64,000 nucleotides of DNA from Thalassovita autumnalis (lineage in GTDB: Bacteria > Pseudomonadota > Alphaproteobacteria > Rhodobacterales > Rhodobacteraceae): assembly GCF_001458255.1 (NCBI RefSeq), contig NZ_CYSB01000040.1, positions 1-64,000 on the forward strand. The letters are read 5' to 3'. Positions 8,647 through 18,052 of the stretch are shown here, piece after piece. A model generated the notes under the pieces. The model searched no databases and was not told the DNA's origin. It saw only the letters and a list, made by a program, of their open reading frames with translations. A program made the translations under genes and the position numbers. Within the stretch, counting starts at the first letter, position 1. Each line of letters begins with the position of its first letter.

Positions 8647-9735
8647 ATGAGCCTTTATGATGACCGCCTCGCCCGCCTGCGGGCCCGCATGGCAGAAACC
8701 AACACCGATCTGGTCGCGCTGGGGCCGTCGAGCCATATGATGTGGCTGTCCGGCGTGAACCCGCATGGCGATGAACGCCCGGTGATGCTGCTTGTCAGCC
8801 AGAGCCACGCCGGTTTCCTGATGCCCGCGCTGAACGCGGATGCTGCCCGGCAGGCGACGGATCTTCCGTTTGAACCCTGGTCCGATGCCGAAGGTCCGGC
8901 AGCGGCGCTTGACCGTCTGCTAGAGGCATGCGGTGCCACAAGCGCCGGCCTCAGCGTGGTGCTGGACGAAACGATGCGGGCGGATTTTGCCCTGCGTCTG
9001 CTGGATGCCATGGACAGCCCCAGCCGCCGCTTCACCGAAGATACGGTGGGCCGGTTGCGCGCAATGAAAGATGACGCGGAATACGACGCCATCAAAGCCG
9101 CGCATCTGCTGAATGATGAGGCCGTAAAAGCCGCCTTTGCCAGCCTGAAAGCCGGGATGAGCGAGCGCGATGTGCAAAACGTCATTCGCGATCACTACAA
9201 GGCGCATGGCGCCACGCCCGAATTCACCATCGTCGGCTTTGGCGCCAATGGCGCCTTCCCGCATCACCACACGAGCGACGCCACCCTCAGCGACGGTATG
9301 GCCGTGCTGATCGACACCGGCTGCCGGTTGAACGGCTATCCCTCGGACATGACGCGCTGCGGCTTCTTCGGCACACCCGATGCGGCCTATAAGGAGGTCT
9401 TCGACACCGTGGAGGCTGCGGTGCAGGCCGCTCTGGCCGCCGCCAAACCCGGGGCTACTGCGGGCGATATCGACAAGGCCGCCCGCGATGTGATCACCGA
9501 CGCAGGCTACGGCCCGCAGTTCCTGCATCGCACCGGCCACGGTCTGGGGATCGATGTGCATGAACCGCCCTATATCAGCGGTGGCTCTGATCATGTGCTG
9601 GAGGCGGGCAATGTCTTCTCAATCGAGCCGGGGATCTACATCAACGGCAAGTTTGGGGTCCGTCTGGAAGAGATTGTGATCCTGCGCGACGGCGGCAATC
9701 AGATCTTTTCGGAACTGCCGCGTGACATGTTCTGA
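8647..9735 (+). CDS. M24-family metallopeptidase (Xaa-Pro aminopeptidase-like)
   Basis: 362 residues from ATG 8647, with AAGAGGACAAT upstream. The N-terminal creatinase-like domain (1-130) is followed by the pita-bread catalytic domain. The metal ligands are seen in DTGCRLNGYPSDMTR (two Asp), HRTGHGLGIDVHEPP (His), FSIEPGIY (Glu) and VRLEEIVIL (Glu), so the site is intact. It would cleave imported proline-containing peptides, or a related N-acyl or creatine-like substrate, in the cytoplasm. It sits 81 bases after the binding-protein gene and ends at a terminator, making it part of the uptake locus. Confidence 0.9.
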   Translation: MSLYDDRLARLRARMAETNTDLVALGPSSHMMWLSGVNPHGDERPVMLLVSQSHAGFLMPALNADAARQATDLPFEPWSDAEGPAAALDRLLEACGATSAGLSVVLDETMRADFALRLLDAMDSPSRRFTEDTVGRLRAMKDDAEYDAIKAAHLLNDEAVKAAFASLKAGMSERDVQNVIRDHYKAHGATPEFTIVGFGANGAFPHHHTSDATLSDGMAVLIDTGCRLNGYPSDMTRCGFFGTPDAAYKEVFDTVEAAVQAALAAAKPGATAGDIDKAARDVITDAGYGPQFLHRTGHGLGIDVHEPPYISGGSDHVLEAGNVFSIEPGIYINGKFGVRLEEIVILRDGGNQIFSELPRDMF

Positions 9736-9760
9736 CGAAGACATCACCGAAAATGAAAAA

Positions 9761-9785
9761 GGGCGCCGCATGGCGCCCTTTCTTT
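9761..9785. terminator. Bidirectional terminator between convergent genes
   Basis: GGGCGCC at 9761-9767 and GGCGCCC at 9772-9778 form a stem with a GCAT loop. TTTCTTT follows on the plus strand and TTTTTCATTTT follows on the minus strand. It serves the M24 peptidase gene and the convergent dehydrogenase gene. Confidence 0.85.
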
Positions 9786-9786
9786 A

Positions 9787-12294
9787 TCAGCCGTTGACCC
9801 GGATGGTTTCGTTTTTTGGATCATAGGGGCTGTCACAGGTGACCGTGGCATCCCACAGCTTATCCTGAATTTTCACCTTCAGCTTGGTGCCTTCCACCGC
9901 CAGTTCCGGCGTGACGTAGCCCATGCCGATCGATTTCTCAAAGGCCACCGAATAGCCGCCCGAGGTCAGGCGCCCAACGCGGGTGCCATCCTCGGCGTAA
10001 AGCGCCTCGCGGCCCCAAGGGTCGGCATCCTCTGGCCCGTCGATCAGCAGGGTGCAGCATTTCACCCGCACACCTTTTTCCAGCATCGCCTCTTTGCCGT
10101 GGAAGTCTTTTTCCAGATCGATGAAGCGCGGCAGATCAGCCTCAGCAGGCGTCGCATCACGCCCCAACTCGGTGCCGAAGGCGCGGTAGGATTTTTCCTG
10201 ACGCAGCCAGTTTTGCGCCCGCGCGCCCACCAGTTTCATACCGTGCTTCTCACCGGCTTTTTCCAGCAGGTCGAACAGGTAGTTCTGCATCTCAATCGGG
10301 TGATGCAGCTCCCAACCCAGTTCACCCGTGTAGGCCACACGGATCGCATTCACCGGACACATGCCCAGTTCGATCTGGCGCGCCGACAGCCAGGGGAACC
10401 GCTTGTTACTGAGCGCGGTTTCGGGGTCTGCATCGACGATTACTTCTTTCAGCACGTCGCGGGCCTTGGGGCCTGCGATGGCGAAAACGCCCCACTGGGT
10501 GGTGACATCCTGGATCTCAATGTAGCCGAACTCTTCCATCTTGTCTTCGGCCGCTTTGCGCAGGAAATCGGCGTCATATTCCGTCCAGGCCCCTGCGGAG
10601 ACGAGGTAATAGTTATTCTCGCCATTGCGCACGATGGTGTATTCAGTGCGGGTGGTGCCGTGGCTGGTCAGCGCATAAGTCAGGTTAATGCGGCCGATCT
10701 TCGGCAGTTTGTTACAGGTGAACCAGTCCAGGAACTGGGTGGCACCGGGGCCTTTGACCACATGTTTGGTGAAGGCGGTGGCGTCGATCAGGCCCACACC
10801 TTCGCGGATCGCTTTGGCCTCTTCCACGGCATATTGCCACCATTTGCCACGGCGGAAGCTGCGGCTTTCCTCATCGAAGTTTTCTGGCGCATTGAGCGGG
10901 CCGTAGTAGTTCGGACGTTCCCAGCCGTTGACCCAGCCAAACTGCGCGCCGCGTTCTTTCTGACGATCATAGGCCGGCGAAGTCCGCAAAGGCCGGGCAG
11001 CAGGGCGCTCCTCATCCGGGTGGTGCAGGATGTAGACGTGCTCATAGCACTCTTCGTTTTTGCGCGCGGCAAATTCGGTGGTCATCCAGTTGGAGGAGTA
11101 GCGTTTCGGGTCAAGCGAGGCCATGTCGATCTCAGCCTCCCCGTCCACCATCATCTGGGCGAGGTAATAGCCGGTGCCGCCCGCCGCGGTGATCCCGAAG
11201 CTGAAACCTTCGGCCAGCCACATGTTTCGCAGGCCCGGAGCCGGACCCACCAGCGGGTTGCCATCCGGGGTGTAGCAGATCGGGCCGTTGAAATCGTCTT
11301 TCAGGCCGGATTCCGCGCAGGACGGCACCCGTTCGGTCATCTTCATGTACTGTTCGGCAATCCGGTCCAGATCCAGCGGGAACAGATCGGCGCGGAAGCT
11401 ATCGGGCACACCGTGTTCAAACCGAGCTGGCGCGTCTTTCTCATAGATACCCAGAATCCAGCCGCCCCGTTCCTCACGGGCGTAGGACTGCGCATCCGCA
11501 TCACGCACAACGGGGTGTTCGGCATTGCCCGCTTCGCGCCATTTGACCAGCTCAGGATCCTGATCCATCACGATGAAGGTGTGTTCCACCGGGATCGCCG
11601 GCATCTTGATGCCCAGCATCTTGGCGGTGCGCTGCGCGTGGTTGCCCGAAGCGGTTACGACGTGTTCTGCGGTGATCACAACCTTTTCGTCGGATTCCAC
11701 CAGGTTGCCACCCTTTTCCACCATCTTGGTGCAGGTGACCTCCCAATGGGTGCCGGTCCAATGAAAATCATCGGCCTGCATCTTGCGGTGGATCTCCACC
11801 CCGCGCTGACGGGCGCCTTTGGCCATCGCCTGTGTCACGTCAGCCGGGTTAATGTAGCCATCTTCAGTGTGATAGATCGCGCCCTTCAGATCAGAGGTCT
11901 CAATCAGCGGCCAGCGTTCCTTGATCTGATCGGGGCTCAGCCATTCGTATTTCACGCCACAGGTCTCGGCGGTGGAGGCGTAAAGCATATACTCATCCAT
12001 CCGCTCCTGCGTCTGCGCCATCCGCAGGTTGCCCACCACGGCAAAACCGGCGTTCAGCCCGGTCTCTTCCTCCAGCGTCTTGTAGAAATCCACCGAATAC
12101 TGGTGAATGTGGGTGGTGGCATAGGACATGTTGAACAGCGGCAACAGGCCCGCAGCGTGCCAGGTCGACCCCGAAGTCAGCTCATCGCGTTCGATCAGCA
12201 TAACGTCATCCCACCCGGCCTTGGCCAGGTGATAGGCGATCGAGGTGCCAACGGCGCCACCGCCGACAACAAGAGCTTTGACTTGGGTTTTCAT
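9787..12294 (-). CDS. Dimethylglycine dehydrogenase-like FAD oxidoreductase / GcvT fusion
   Basis: 835 residues from ATG 12294, behind GGAGGGG. N-terminal FAD-binding DAO domain (GGGAVGTSIAYHLAKAG, residues 11-27) with STWHAAG at 43-49, where the His corresponds to the residue that carries covalent FAD in mammalian dimethylglycine dehydrogenase. A linker (FAO_M type) is followed by a C-terminal GcvT/aminomethyltransferase domain (about 460-835; AYTGELGWELHHP, GYVTPEL). Such proteins demethylate dimethylglycine or sarcosine and pass the one-carbon unit to tetrahydrofolate, as in glycine betaine catabolism. The precise substrate cannot be fixed: sarcosine and other N-methyl amines are alternatives. 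It is a single-gene unit. Confidence 0.88.
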   Translation of the reverse strand: MKTQVKALVVGGGAVGTSIAYHLAKAGWDDVMLIERDELTSGSTWHAAGLLPLFNMSYATTHIHQYSVDFYKTLEEETGLNAGFAVVGNLRMAQTQERMDEYMLYASTAETCGVKYEWLSPDQIKERWPLIETSDLKGAIYHTEDGYINPADVTQAMAKGARQRGVEIHRKMQADDFHWTGTHWEVTCTKMVEKGGNLVESDEKVVITAEHVVTASGNHAQRTAKMLGIKMPAIPVEHTFIVMDQDPELVKWREAGNAEHPVVRDADAQSYAREERGGWILGIYEKDAPARFEHGVPDSFRADLFPLDLDRIAEQYMKMTERVPSCAESGLKDDFNGPICYTPDGNPLVGPAPGLRNMWLAEGFSFGITAAGGTGYYLAQMMVDGEAEIDMASLDPKRYSSNWMTTEFAARKNEECYEHVYILHHPDEERPAARPLRTSPAYDRQKERGAQFGWVNGWERPNYYGPLNAPENFDEESRSFRRGKWWQYAVEEAKAIREGVGLIDATAFTKHVVKGPGATQFLDWFTCNKLPKIGRINLTYALTSHGTTRTEYTIVRNGENNYYLVSAGAWTEYDADFLRKAAEDKMEEFGYIEIQDVTTQWGVFAIAGPKARDVLKEVIVDADPETALSNKRFPWLSARQIELGMCPVNAIRVAYTGELGWELHHPIEMQNYLFDLLEKAGEKHGMKLVGARAQNWLRQEKSYRAFGTELGRDATPAEADLPRFIDLEKDFHGKEAMLEKGVRVKCCTLLIDGPEDADPWGREALYAEDGTRVGRLTSGGYSVAFEKSIGMGYVTPELAVEGTKLKVKIQDKLWDATVTCDSPYDPKNETIRVNG

Positions 12295-12390
12295 AGGCGG
12301 GCCCCTCCGATGGACACAGCTGTGCAATTTGATTTTCCGCGATCATGCCGCGTTCTGGCAAGCCGCGCCTGACCCAGCCGACCTCTGATC

Positions 12391-12470
12391 GTGCGAAACC
12401 GACACGCGCTTGCAAAGTGCGGTCGCAAACAGGCAGCGATCCCCATTGCGAAACCCAATTGCAAAATGCG
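12391..12470. promoter_or_regulatory. Iterated TTGCRAA-type motif upstream of the dehydrogenase gene
   Basis: Within 80 bases there are five same-orientation variants: TGCGAAAC (12392), TTGCAAAGTGCG (12410-12421), TCGCAAAC (12423), TTGCGAAAC (12446) and TTGCAAAATGCG (12459-12470). The spacing suggests a regulator binding array for the divergent dehydrogenase and panC genes, but no factor can be named. Confidence 0.35.
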
Positions 12471-12567
12471 ACGTAACGTCCGCCCCCTTGCCGCGCCGCA
12501 GCAAGCACCGTAAATATACGGTAAATCCAATCGGGGGAGATTGGAGAGGATCAAAGGGGGGCGTGGC

Positions 12568-13413
12568 GTGAAGATCTGCCGCACAGTCGAAGAAACCCGC
12601 GCCGCCGTTGCCGCGCTGAAAACCGGCGGCAAGCGGTTGGGATTTGTGCCGACCATGGGCGCCTTGCACGACGGGCATATGTCGTTGGTGACCCTCGCCC
12701 GTGAGGTGACAGATTTTGTCGCAGTGTCTATTTTCGTCAATCCCACCCAATTCGGTGAAGACACAGACCTGCAAAACTACCCCCGAAATGAAGCCCGCGA
12801 TCTGGCGATGCTGCAAGCGGCCGGCGTCGACGTGGTGTTCCTGCCCGAGGTGGAAACGATCTACCCGCCGGGCCATGAAACCATCGTCGAAACCACCCGC
12901 CTGGCCAATATCCTGCACGGCGCGGTCCGTCCCGGCCATTTTCGCGGCGTGACTTCCGTGGTGACGCGTCTGTTCAATATCGTGCAGCCCGATGTCGCTG
13001 TGTTTGGCGAAAAGGACTACCAGCAACTGCAGGTCATCAAACGCATGGTCGCGGATCTGCATGTGCCCGTCACGATCCTTGGCGGCCCCACCCGGCGCGA
13101 GGCCGATGGGCTGGCCATGTCGTCGCGCAACGCACGCCTCACCGATGCTGACCGCGCCGCTGCGGTTGTGTTGAGCAAAGCACTGAACGCCGCCGCGGAT
13201 CTGGCCCAGACCGGCACCAGCGTCGCGGCGATCCGCGCTTTGATTGAGGCGATCATCGCCTCTGAGCCACGCGCCAGCCTCAAGGGCCTCGACACGGTTA
13301 CACCCGACACATTGGAGCCGGTCGAAGGCCCCCTTACCCAGCCGCTGGCGGTGATGCTGTCGGTGCAGTTTTCAGATATCCTCCTGATCGATCAAAAGGT
13401 GATCCAGCCATGA
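12568..13413 (+). CDS. panC: Pantoate--beta-alanine ligase
   Basis: 281 residues from GTG 12568; AAAGGGGGGCG precedes this codon at good spacing, and the upstream TTG at 12541 does not have a ribosome site. The HIGH-superfamily signature [14 protein letters not shown] (28-41), [18 protein letters not shown] and the [12 protein letters not shown] and MSSRN motifs are intact. The enzyme condenses pantoate with beta-alanine using ATP, the last step of pantothenate synthesis. It overlaps panB by ATGA, so the two are translationally coupled. Confidence 0.97.
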   Translation: MKICRTVEETRAAVAALKTGGKRLGFVPTMGALHDGHMSLVTLAREVTDFVAVSIFVNPTQFGEDTDLQNYPRNEARDLAMLQAAGVDVVFLPEVETIYPPGHETIVETTRLANILHGAVRPGHFRGVTSVVTRLFNIVQPDVAVFGEKDYQQLQVIKRMVADLHVPVTILGGPTRREADGLAMSSRNARLTDADRAAAVVLSKALNAAADLAQTGTSVAAIRALIEAIIASEPRASLKGLDTVTPDTLEPVEGPLTQPLAVMLSVQFSDILLIDQKVIQP

Positions 13414-14219
13414 GCAGCCAAACCCCTATTCGCCGCACCACCGTCCCGCAGATCAGCGCCCGCAAAGGCGGCGAACCGATTGTCTCCCTCACTTCCTATC
13501 ACGCCCATACGGCGGCGATTGTCGACAAATACGCCGATTTCATCCTGGTTGGTGACAGCCTGGGGATGGTGATGCACGGCATGGAAAGCACCGTCGGTGT
13601 GCCGCTCGATCTGATGATCATGCATGGCAAGGCGGTGGTGCGCGGCACCCAGAAAGCACTGGTGGTGGTCGATATGCCCTTTGGCACCTACGAGGAAAGC
13701 CCCGCCGTCGCCTTCCGAAACGCCGCCCGCATCATGAAGGAAACCGGCTGCGGCGCGGTGAAACTGGAGGGCGGTGCCCGCATGGCCGAAACCATCCGCT
13801 TTCTCACCGAACGTGGCATTCCGGTGATGGCCCATATCGGCCTGACCCCGCAGTCCAGCCACGTCATGGGCGGGTTCAAAACCCAAGGCCGCGAAGAAGA
13901 CAGCTGGCCCCAGCACGAAGCTGACGCTGCAGCCGTGACCGAGGCAGGCGCCTTCGCGCTGGTGCTCGAAGGCATGGTGGAGCCGCTGGCGGCCAAGATC
14001 ACCAAACAGGTCGCGATCCCAACCATCGGCATCGGCGCCTCTGCCGAATGTGACGGTCAGATCCTGGTGCTGGAGGACATGCTGGGCCTCAACGCCTGGA
14101 CACCGAAGTTTGTTAAACAATATGGCGATCTGGGCCCCGCCATTGACCGCGCCGTGTCAGACTACGCTGATGAGGTCAAAACCCGCGCCTTCCCCGGACC
14201 GGAACACACATACAAGTAA
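13410..14219 (+). CDS. panB: 3-methyl-2-oxobutanoate hydroxymethyltransferase
   Basis: 269 residues. The metal and substrate residues are in [17 protein letters not shown] and KLEGGARM, and the GIGAS(AE)[14 protein letters not shown] block is typical. It transfers a hydroxymethyl group from methylene-tetrahydrofolate to ketoisovalerate, the first committed step of pantothenate synthesis. It follows panC in an overlapping pair. The order panC-panB is the reverse of the enteric panBC order. There is no sign of panD or panE nearby. Confidence 0.97.
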   Translation: MSSQTPIRRTTVPQISARKGGEPIVSLTSYHAHTAAIVDKYADFILVGDSLGMVMHGMESTVGVPLDLMIMHGKAVVRGTQKALVVVDMPFGTYEESPAVAFRNAARIMKETGCGAVKLEGGARMAETIRFLTERGIPVMAHIGLTPQSSHVMGGFKTQGREEDSWPQHEADAAAVTEAGAFALVLEGMVEPLAAKITKQVAIPTIGIGASAECDGQILVLEDMLGLNAWTPKFVKQYGDLGPAIDRAVSDYADEVKTRAFPGPEHTYK

Positions 14220-14229
14220 ACCCAATCAG

Positions 14230-14345
14230 CGGCGCATGGGGCGCTGCCCCGCCCGACTACATCGGCCTCCCCGGAGTATTTTCGGCAAGATGAACCGCCC
14301 TTTCATCGTTCCCTAAATACTCCCGCCGGAGGCCCCCCGAGGCCC
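14230..14345. repeat. Dispersed intergenic repeat, two head-to-head copies
   Basis: The core TTCATCTTGCCGAAAATACTC-like sequence occurs in reverse at 14274-14294 and forward as TTTCATCGTTCCCTAAATAC at 14301-14320, with a 6-base gap. GC-rich inverted arms flank both (GGGGCGCTGCCCC on the left, GGAGGCCCCCCGAGGCCCC on the right). Related single copies occur at 27741 and 54008. It sits between panB and the pirin gene. Confidence 0.75.
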
Positions 14346-14481
14346 CACAAGGGCCGAGAGATCCAGCGCGCCGCAGGCGCACAATTGACCTGCGCATTAA
14401 CGCACAGACTCGGTGGAGAAACGGGGATTTGTCACCCGGCGCATCAGGGCCATATCCTTGGCAAAGCTAAGGAGACAGCCC

Positions 14482-15399
14482 ATGACCTTCAGACCCGTTG
14501 TAGCCACCTCGAAGTCCCAGCCCGCCATGGAAGGCGCCGGCGTGCATTTGCACCGCGTTTTTGGCTTTGATGATCCCAGCCTGACCGACCCTTTCCTGAT
14601 GATGGATGACTTCCGCAATGATGATCCGCGGCTGTATTCCAAAGGCTTCCCCTGGCACCCGCATCGCGGCATTGAAACCATCACCTATGTCCTTGAGGGG
14701 GAGGTGGAACATGCCGACAGCCTGGGCAACAAGGGCATTCTTGGCCCTGGCTCCATCCAGTGGATGACCGCAGGCTCTGGCATTGTGCATCAGGAAATGC
14801 CGATGGGGGATGCCAAGGGGCAAATGCATGGGTTTCAGCTCTGGGCCAATCTGCCGCGTGATCTGAAAATGACCACACCGCGGTATCAGGACATCGGTGC
14901 CAGTGATCTGCCAGTGGAGGTGGATGATGACGGCACCGTTGTGAAGGTGCTGATCGGATCGTTCTGGGGCAAGAAAAGCCCGGTGGATGGCATCGCTGCC
15001 AACCCGATGTTGCTGGATATCTCGGTCCCTGCGGGTCGGCGCAAGACATTCAAGGTCGACACCCGCGCCAATGCGCTGGCCTATGTCTTTGCCGGATCGG
15101 GCCGGTTCCGCGATGCCTCCGATCCCATCGGTATTCAGGTGGAGAAGGAATATCAGGGGCAGGAACTGGCCTTCCGCGATCAAAGCGGCAACCGGACGCT
15201 GGTGCGCTTTGGTTCCGGCGATGAAATCACCGTGCAGGCCGGCGATGAGGGGCTGCGCTTCCTTTTGATGACAGGGCGCCCCATTCAGGAGCCTGTGGCC
15301 TGGCACGGCCCCATTGTGATGAACACACAAGCCGAGCTGATGCAGGCCTTTGATGAATTGAACAAAGGCACCTTCATCAAACATGACGCCGGGGCGTGA
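14482..15399 (+). CDS. Pirin family protein
   Basis: 305 residues from ATG 14482, behind AAGGAGACAGCCC. The N-terminal cupin carries the pirin hallmark FPWHPHRGIETITYVLEGE with its metal-binding histidines, followed by ITAGSGIVHQEMP (here MTAGSGIVHQEMP), so the first barrel looks competent for iron. The second cupin barrel occupies roughly residues 175-290. Some pirins are quercetin dioxygenases or redox-sensitive co-regulators; no specific role can be inferred from the neighbours. Monocistronic by appearance. Confidence 0.92.
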   Translation: MTFRPVVATSKSQPAMEGAGVHLHRVFGFDDPSLTDPFLMMDDFRNDDPRLYSKGFPWHPHRGIETITYVLEGEVEHADSLGNKGILGPGSIQWMTAGSGIVHQEMPMGDAKGQMHGFQLWANLPRDLKMTTPRYQDIGASDLPVEVDDDGTVVKVLIGSFWGKKSPVDGIAANPMLLDISVPAGRRKTFKVDTRANALAYVFAGSGRFRDASDPIGIQVEKEYQGQELAFRDQSGNRTLVRFGSGDEITVQAGDEGLRFLLMTGRPIQEPVAWHGPIVMNTQAELMQAFDELNKGTFIKHDAGA

Positions 15400-15432
15400 A
15401 GGCCCTGACGCCACTTCTTGTCTGGTCCGGGT

Positions 15433-16770
15433 TTAATTCCGGGCCAGATGCTCCAGCACCGCTACATAAGCGCGATCCCGGCCATTGGCGATTTCCTCAG
15501 GAATGACCGGCGCCGCGATGTCCACCGGCACGCCCTGCCCTTCGAAATTCTGCCCGGCTGCGTTCAGGTAACGCTCGTTTGACAGGGACGCTGCCCAGCC
15601 GTTTGGCAGGGCCAGAAAGGACATGTCAGACAGGATGCCATTGCTGGGGGTGCCCACCACAGTCACATTGTCAAAATGCGACAACGCGAGGGCAAAGGTT
15701 TCTGCGGCGGATATCGTCACGCCGCTGGTCAGCAGATAGACAGGCCCATCCCAGATCGCCCCTTCTTGCCCCGGCTCAATCCGCAGCGCGGTGTCTGCCA
15801 GCCAGTGTCCGTCTTGCCAGACGGCTTTGCTGCCAATTTCCACTGGTTTTTGGGTCAACTGCGCCGCCAGGGCATAGCCCGCCAGATCGCTGCCGCCGAA
15901 ATTGACCCGGGTGTCGATCACCAGGGCCTTCATGTCGGGATGGTTGGCCAGGAAGTCCCCCATGATCGACGCCATCGACAGATCACCTGCCACCAGCGCC
16001 TCATCAAAATTGATCAGCGTCATGTAACCTAAGCCATCCGCCGTCATCCCCAGCCCCATAGAATCCGCGGGCCTGCTGTCCTCGGGCACATGCAGCGCAA
16101 AGGCGTTTCGCATGACATCCACCATGCCCTGCGCGCCGAGGCCCTCGGCCCAGTCGGGCAACACATCATCGGCGATCTGACCCTCAGGGGTGATCAGCGA
16201 CACATGACCATCGCGCAGCGGCCCCAGCATCTGGATGAAGATGTTGAGCAGGGTTTCCGGATCCGTCTCGGCTGTGACATGCGGCCGGTAGGTTGCACGC
16301 ATCTGATCCCAATCCACACCGCGCAAGTCGAAATAGGCGTAATGTTCCTGAAACCCGTGCCAGAGCATGTCAAAACTGGCCAGGGCATCCGTGCTCAGCG
16401 GCGTATCGCAGCTGGCAGGCAAGGCCTCTTGCCGGGTGAAGGGGATGTGATTGGTCTTGGCCAGATCCAGCAGCAGAATGTCGCCCTGTAAGGCCAGTCC
16501 GCCCTGCAGGGGCCCCAGCAGCGCCCCCGCGCCGCTGACGACGATGTCATGCAAATCCGCGGTCAGACCGTCGCGGTGCATCGCGCCAATTTCAGCCATT
16601 TCAACGCAGCCCGCCGCGGTGACCTGATGCAGCTGTGCCTGATCGCCCGCAAGGCTCAGCCAGAAGCCGTAGCCTTCGGATTTCCAGATGCCATCAAGGG
16701 TATCGGTTGCAAAAGCCGGCTGCACCATAGCCAGGGTTGCCGTCACAACGGCAGGAAAAACACGCGTCAT
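15433..16770 (-). CDS. Secreted S41-family (tail-specific) peptidase
   Basis: 445 residues from ATG 16770. A signal peptide ends at about AFA-TD (residues 20-22). The first half is poorly conserved. The S41 catalytic domain spans about 240-420, with VIDTRVNFGGSD and the nucleophile region TSGVTISAAETF, where Ser354 is the likely catalytic serine. There is no PDZ domain that I can recognise, so it resembles tricorn-core/RETICULATA-type S41 proteins more than CtpA. Expected in the periplasm or on the surface. Convergent with the pirin gene, 33 bases apart. Confidence 0.85.
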   Translation of the reverse strand: MTRVFPAVVTATLAMVQPAFATDTLDGIWKSEGYGFWLSLAGDQAQLHQVTAAGCVEMAEIGAMHRDGLTADLHDIVVSGAGALLGPLQGGLALQGDILLLDLAKTNHIPFTRQEALPASCDTPLSTDALASFDMLWHGFQEHYAYFDLRGVDWDQMRATYRPHVTAETDPETLLNIFIQMLGPLRDGHVSLITPEGQIADDVLPDWAEGLGAQGMVDVMRNAFALHVPEDSRPADSMGLGMTADGLGYMTLINFDEALVAGDLSMASIMGDFLANHPDMKALVIDTRVNFGGSDLAGYALAAQLTQKPVEIGSKAVWQDGHWLADTALRIEPGQEGAIWDGPVYLLTSGVTISAAETFALALSHFDNVTVVGTPSNGILSDMSFLALPNGWAASLSNERYLNAAGQNFEGQGVPVDIAAPVIPEEIANGRDRAYVAVLEHLARN

Positions 16771-16835
16771 CAAATCACTCCGCAGAAATGCAATCTGTGC
16801 GTGAGATAGGCACGCGAACCGGGGCACATCAAGTG

Positions 16836-16868
16836 AAAACGGGGCGACAGTTTCCTGTCACCCCGTTT
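16836..16868 (-). terminator. Terminator of the 2-hydroxyacid dehydrogenase gene
   Basis: AAACGGGGCGACAG at 16837-16850 pairs with CTGTCACCCCGTTT at 16855-16868 across a four-base TTTC loop, with one G-U pair. On the minus strand it ends in CGTTTTCACTT. It lies 45 bases past the dehydrogenase stop. Confidence 0.8.
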
Positions 16869-16912
16869 CAGCACTCATTGATTTTTGGAAAGGCCAGATC
16901 AGTCCAGCAAGA

Positions 16913-17899
16913 TCAGTCCAGCGCTTGCAGCACCAGATCCGGCGGACGGTGGCCATCCGCAAAGGTTTTCACGTTGATGATGACTTTTTCACCCATCTCA
17001 ACCCGGCCCTCTTCGGTGGCCGAGCCCATATGCGGCAGCATCACCACATTCGGCATGGCGCGCAGATCCGGGTTCGCTTCGGAACCATGTTCATACACAT
17101 CCAGACCTGCGCCGGCCAAAGCCCCCGATTTCAGCTGACGGGTCAGCGCGTTTTCATCAATCACCTCCCCACGCGAGGTGTTCACGATCACCGCCGAAGG
17201 CTTCATCAGCTTCAGACGACGTGCGTTCATCAGGTGGAAGGTCGAGGGCGTGTGCGGGCAATTGATCGACAGGACATCCATCCGCGCCACCATCTGATCC
17301 AGGCTCTCCCAATAGGTGGCCTCCAGCGCTGCCTCGGTCTCTTCGCGCAGGCGGTGGCGGTTGTGGTAATGAACCTGCATGCCAAAGGCGCGGGCCCGGC
17401 GGGCAACGGCCTGACCGATACGCCCCATGCCAAGGATGCCCAGACGGCGCCCGGCCACCCGGCCACCAAGGAACGCCGTGGGCGCCCAGCCATCCCATTC
17501 ACCGGTCTGCATCGCCGCCAGACCTTCGGGAATACGGCGAGTGACCGCAAGGATCAGCGCCATGGTCATATCAGCGGTGTCATCAGTCAGCACGCCGGGG
17601 GTGTTGGTCACCTGGATCCCGCGCTGACGGGCGGTGGCCACATCGATGTGGTCCACACCGGCACCATAGTTGGCAATCATGCGCAATTGCGGCCCGGCCT
17701 GAGAAATCAGGCTGTTGTCAATGCGGTCGTTCAGCGTGGGAATCAACACATCCGCCTCTCGCAGGGCGGCAGCGATTTCATCACGGCTCATGGGGGTGTC
17801 ATCGGCGCGCAATTTGACGTCGAACAGCTCCATCAACCTTGTTTCTACCACGTCGGGCAAGCGTCGCGTCACAACAACACTCAGACGTCCAGATGCCAT
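16913..17899 (-). CDS. D-2-hydroxyacid dehydrogenase (glyoxylate/hydroxypyruvate reductase type)
   Basis: 328 residues from ATG 17899. The NAD(P)-binding motif GILGMGRIGQAVARRA is followed by HYHNRHRL, where the acidic residue typical of NAD-specific enzymes is replaced by basic residues, suggesting NADPH preference. The catalytic Arg is in NTSRGEVID, the Glu is in the following DVYEHGSEANPDL region, and the His in MLPHMGSAT. It probably reduces glyoxylate or hydroxypyruvate in the cytoplasm. The exact substrate is not decidable. Divergent from the SH3 protein gene, 150 bases apart. Confidence 0.93.
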   Translation of the reverse strand: MASGRLSVVVTRRLPDVVETRLMELFDVKLRADDTPMSRDEIAAALREADVLIPTLNDRIDNSLISQAGPQLRMIANYGAGVDHIDVATARQRGIQVTNTPGVLTDDTADMTMALILAVTRRIPEGLAAMQTGEWDGWAPTAFLGGRVAGRRLGILGMGRIGQAVARRARAFGMQVHYHNRHRLREETEAALEATYWESLDQMVARMDVLSINCPHTPSTFHLMNARRLKLMKPSAVIVNTSRGEVIDENALTRQLKSGALAGAGLDVYEHGSEANPDLRAMPNVVMLPHMGSATEEGRVEMGEKVIINVKTFADGHRPPDLVLQALD

Positions 17900-18052
17900 C
17901 TTGGCCTTCCCCTTCTTCAAAAACCGGCGCGTTGATGGCACAGTGCGGGATAACGCGCCCGGCCACAAGGGGGGCGCAATAATATTTCACGAGCAGTCGA
18001 GGCGATCGCAACAATGCGCTGCCGCCTCGCCCAAAATGAGGACAGATCTGCG

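Noticed and set aside
10099-12372. Long open frame opposite the dimethylglycine-dehydrogenase-like gene
   Set aside because: The minus-strand protein matches a known family over its whole length; the plus-strand frame is a composition effect of GC-rich codons.
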